This document shows, piece after piece, positions 8,415-9,812 of a DNA stretch of 9,812 bases. How positions within the stretch are numbered: position 1 is the first letter of the stretch; the number at the start of each line of letters is the position of its first letter. The stretch is from JANMQK01 sp031370485. Lineage in GTDB: Bacteria > Acidobacteriota > Polarisedimenticolia > Gp22-AA2. The stretch is taken from assembly GCA_031370485.1 (NCBI GenBank), contig JANMQK010000277.1:1-9812 (forward strand), in the 5' to 3' direction. The translations under genes were made by a program, and so were the position numbers. The notes under the pieces are model-generated. The model worked only from the letters and a program-made list of their open reading frames with translations, had not been told where the DNA came from and ran no database searches.

Positions 8415-9156
8415 GGCGCCGATACGTCGCCGCTTCCGCGACGATCCCGGCCCGATCGCGGCGCCCTGCGTCGGGACGCCTGCCCGCCGGTGGCGGCCAA
8501 CGCTTCGGCTTCCGAGGTCAGCCTAAGGAGGCGGTCCTCGAGGGTCTTCCGCATCAGCTCCATGACGGCGCGGTCCGCATCAGCGGGGATCGCGATCGGA
8601 TCGCCGTAAACGAAGACACCGCGCGAGAAGGGATGCGGGACCTGGAAGGCATCCCAGGAGCGGAGAGTTTTTTTTTAGAGGCCGCGAAGGCGACCGGGAC
8701 GATCGGCGCATGTCCGAGGCGGGCGGCCTCGATGACCCCGATCTGGACCTGGTGCCGGGGACCCCTCGGGCCGTCCGTCGCGAAGGCCGCGTCCCGCGAC
8801 GCCCGCAGATGCCGGATCATCTCCTTGAGACCGGCGACACCTCCTCTCCCGCTCGAGCCGCGCACCATCAGGTGGCCGAACCGGCCCAGCGTGCGCGCCA
8901 CGAACTCGCCGTCCCGGTGACGGCTGCTCAGGACCGCGAGCCTCCTGCCGTGCCTCCCTCCCAGGTACGAGTAGGTCATCATCAGGAGCTGATCGTGGAA
9001 GAAGGCGTGCACGTAGGGGCGGCCCTCGCGGTGCATGGTCACGACCACCTGCTCGTTGACCGATCGCCAGCGCATCAGCGCGTGCAGCGCCCGGATGAGT
9101 CCGCTCGCGAGGAGGGGCCCCAGGCGGAGTGACATGCGTTCGATCAGCGAGGGCAT
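8411..9156 (-). CDS. DUF374-family lysophospholipid acyltransferase, interrupted at an A9 tract
   Basis: A membrane-associated acyltransferase of the DUF374 (LPLAT-like) family, often found beside lipid A and Kdo-transfer genes; the substrate is not established. Residues 8-30 are hydrophobic with basic residues. The family motifs are FFHDQLL (52-58, usually fWHg), SSRHRDGE (77-84), VRGSSGRGG (98-106) and TDGPRGPRH (127-135), then PIVPVAFAAS. The frame then meets nine A (8676-8668), coding KKK. Read straight on, the protein ends after 37 unrelated residues at 8554 (200 residues). In the -1 frame it continues LRSWDAFQVPHPFSRG, VYGDPIAIP and LEDRLLRLTSEAEAL, exactly the expected C-terminus, to TGA 8413-8411 (248 residues), overlapping lpxB. 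The start is ATG 9156, with no strong Shine-Dalgarno. Assembly undercount, phase variation or programmed slippage are all possible. Confidence 0.88.
8668..8676 (-). other. A9 slippery tract in the acyltransferase gene
   Basis: Nine A residues in the sense strand read TCT AAA AAA AAA CTC, containing the heptamer A AAA AAA in -1 slippery register. One extra A or a -1 slip restores the family C-terminus. Nine bases downstream a small stem CCTGG/CCAGG (8658-8654 with 8645-8641, eight-base loop) could form. Both the length of the run and the direction of the needed shift equal those in coaBC. Confidence 0.7.
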
Positions 9157-9206
9157 CGTGGTTCCACGGGCGCCGGTCCGCCGGCACCGCGCCGGACGGG
9201 GCTGCC

Positions 9207-9212
9207 ATTATA
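9207..9212 (-). promoter_or_regulatory. Consensus -10 box TATAAT for the acyltransferase-lpxB operon
   Basis: A perfect TATAAT on the minus strand about 50 bases upstream of ATG 9156, placing the start of transcription near 9200 and leaving a leader of about 44 bases. The -35 position (9230-9235) is GC-rich and does not resemble TTGACA, so the promoter may be activator-dependent or rely on the -10 box. Confidence 0.5.
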
Positions 9213-9238
9213 GCGGCAACGCCCCTGCCCGCCCGCCG

Positions 9239-9252
9239 CGCGCGATCGCGCG
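9239..9252. repeat. Fourteen-base perfect palindrome between divergent promoters
   Basis: CGCGCGATCGCGCG is self-complementary and lies just upstream of the + strand -35 box and upstream of the minus-strand -10 box. Its position suits an operator shared by both promoters, but palindromes of CG repeats arise easily at this base composition. Confidence 0.35.
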
Positions 9253-9255
9253 GGC

Positions 9256-9284
9256 TGGACAGGTGGAGCGGCTTCGACTATATA
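9256..9284 (+). promoter_or_regulatory. Sigma-70-type promoter of the UDP-glucuronate decarboxylase gene
   Basis: TGGACA (9256-9261) and TATATA (9279-9284), each five of six bases from consensus, are separated by the optimal 17 bases. The predicted transcription start is near 9291, only about four bases before ATG 9295. Together with the lack of a Shine-Dalgarno sequence, this suggests a leaderless or very short-leader mRNA. Confidence 0.6.
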
Positions 9285-9294
9285 CACATCCGCC

Positions 9295-9812
9295 ATGAGT
9301 AAACCCGGAAAAACAGGCGCGCGAAAAAGCCCCGCGCGCGCCCGGCGCAGAGGCCGCAGAGTCCTGATCACGGGCGGCGCCGGATTCCTCGGCTCGCACC
9401 TCTGTGATTATTTCCTCGGGAAGGGCCATGCAGTGGTCTGCGTCGACAACCTGCTGACCAGCGACGCCTCGAACCTGGCGCACATCCGCGACCGGGCGTT
9501 CACCTTCATCAAGCAGGACATCACGAACGGCATCCAGTGCGACGGGCCCGTCGACTACGTCCTGCACTTCGCCAGCCCCGCCAGCCCCAAGGATTACCTT
9601 GAGCTTCCGATCCAGACGCTCAAGGTGGGCTCGCTCGGAACTCTCAAGGCCCTGGGTCTCGCCAGGGCCAAGAAGGCCACGTTTCTCCTGGCCTCGACGT
9701 CGGAGGTCTACGGCGACCCGCTCGAGCATCCCCAGAAGGAATCGTACTGGGGGAACGTGAACCCGGTCGGCGTCCGCGGTGTCTTTCGATCGCGATATCC
9801 GGCCGATCCTCG
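9295..9812 (+). CDS. UDP-glucuronate decarboxylase-like SDR (UDP-xylose synthase), N-terminal part
   Basis: Partial gene running off the right edge (172 codons visible of roughly 310-330). It is an extended short-chain dehydrogenase/reductase. After a basic 20-residue N-terminal extension comes RRVLITGGAGFLGSHL, with the GxxGxxG NAD-binding loop at about 27-33. The acidic residue after beta-2 is in CVDNLLTSD, followed by HFASPASPKDY and LLASTSEVYGDP, then HPQKESYWGNVNPVG, which is characteristic of UDP-glucuronate decarboxylase, the enzyme that makes UDP-xylose from UDP-glucuronate for surface polysaccharides. The family continues with (P)RGVYDEAKR, carrying the catalytic Tyr and Lys. The last 15 codons here (from about 9768) do not match this and look frame-disturbed. 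ATG 9295 is the only ATG, GTG or TTG before the core, although no Shine-Dalgarno is seen. Confidence 0.9.
   Translation, partial: MSKPGKTGARKSPARARRRGRRVLITGGAGFLGSHLCDYFLGKGHAVVCVDNLLTSDASNLAHIRDRAFTFIKQDITNGIQCDGPVDYVLHFASPASPKDYLELPIQTLKVGSLGTLKALGLARAKKATFLLASTSEVYGDPLEHPQKESYWGNVNPVGVRGVFRSRYPADP

Noticed and set aside
7440..8609. A 389-codon open frame on the + strand opposite lpxB and the acyltransferase
   Set aside because: It mirrors lpxB codons, is rich in Arg, Asp, Gly and His without recognisable motifs, and has no ribosome binding site.
9216..9229. Sigma-54-like GGCA-N6-TTGC element upstream of the acyltransferase
   Set aside because: The spacing fits -24/-12 elements, but it sits just upstream of a perfect TATAAT, lacks other consensus bases, and such short GC-rich matches are common here.

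Overview
This is a high-GC stretch of chromosome from a Gram-negative bacterium. It encodes lipid A disaccharide synthase (LpxB), and third codon positions are almost all G or C. The gene order acyltransferase-lpxB-yicC-gmk-rpoZ-coaBC-udg-priA is a housekeeping cluster of the kind seen in Acidobacteriota, Myxococcota/Desulfobacterota-like lineages and related candidate phyla. The sequence alone does not let me place the organism more precisely. No mobile element, phage, tRNA, rRNA or CRISPR array is visible.

Layout. At the left edge (1-602, + strand) is the 3' two-thirds of selD, which makes selenophosphate. It converges on a long minus-strand operon that, read 5' to 3', runs from 9156 down to 624: a DUF374-type lysophospholipid acyltransferase (9156-8411), lpxB (8414-7197), yicC (7166-6264), gmk (6267-5638), rpoZ (5531-5253), the coaC part of coaBC (5269-4607), the coaB part (4652-3915), a family 4 uracil-DNA glycosylase (3918-3127), an N-terminal priA piece (3130-2807) and the priA helicase body (2810-624). 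At the right edge (9295-9812, + strand), divergent from the operon, is the start of a UDP-glucuronate decarboxylase/SDR gene cut off by the window end. The divergent promoters lie in 9157-9294. A second promoter and a terminator-like hairpin lie between gmk and rpoZ.

The genes are tightly coupled. Five junctions are ATGA or GTGA four-base overlaps: acyltransferase/lpxB, yicC/gmk, coaB/udg, udg/priA-N and priA-N/priA-C. The products serve envelope lipid synthesis (acyltransferase, LpxB), nucleotide and cofactor supply (Gmk, CoaBC), transcription (omega subunit), RNA turnover (YicC) and genome maintenance (UDG, PriA).

The most notable signal is that three genes have an interrupted reading frame, each needing the same -1 shift (one extra base). 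In coaBC and in the acyltransferase the break lies exactly on a run of nine A residues, the only runs of that kind in the window. In both genes the shifted frame restores the full family-like protein and reaches the four-base overlap with the next gene. This is the pattern expected of poly(A) transcriptional slippage, as known for the A9 run of Thermus dnaX, or of -1 ribosomal frameshifting; the coaBC site also contains the A AAA AAG heptamer of E. coli dnaX. The third case, priA, is cut precisely after its 3'-DNA-binding domain by an ATGA stop/start overlap. Under-called homopolymers in the assembly are the main competing explanation. Raw reads and relatives should settle it.
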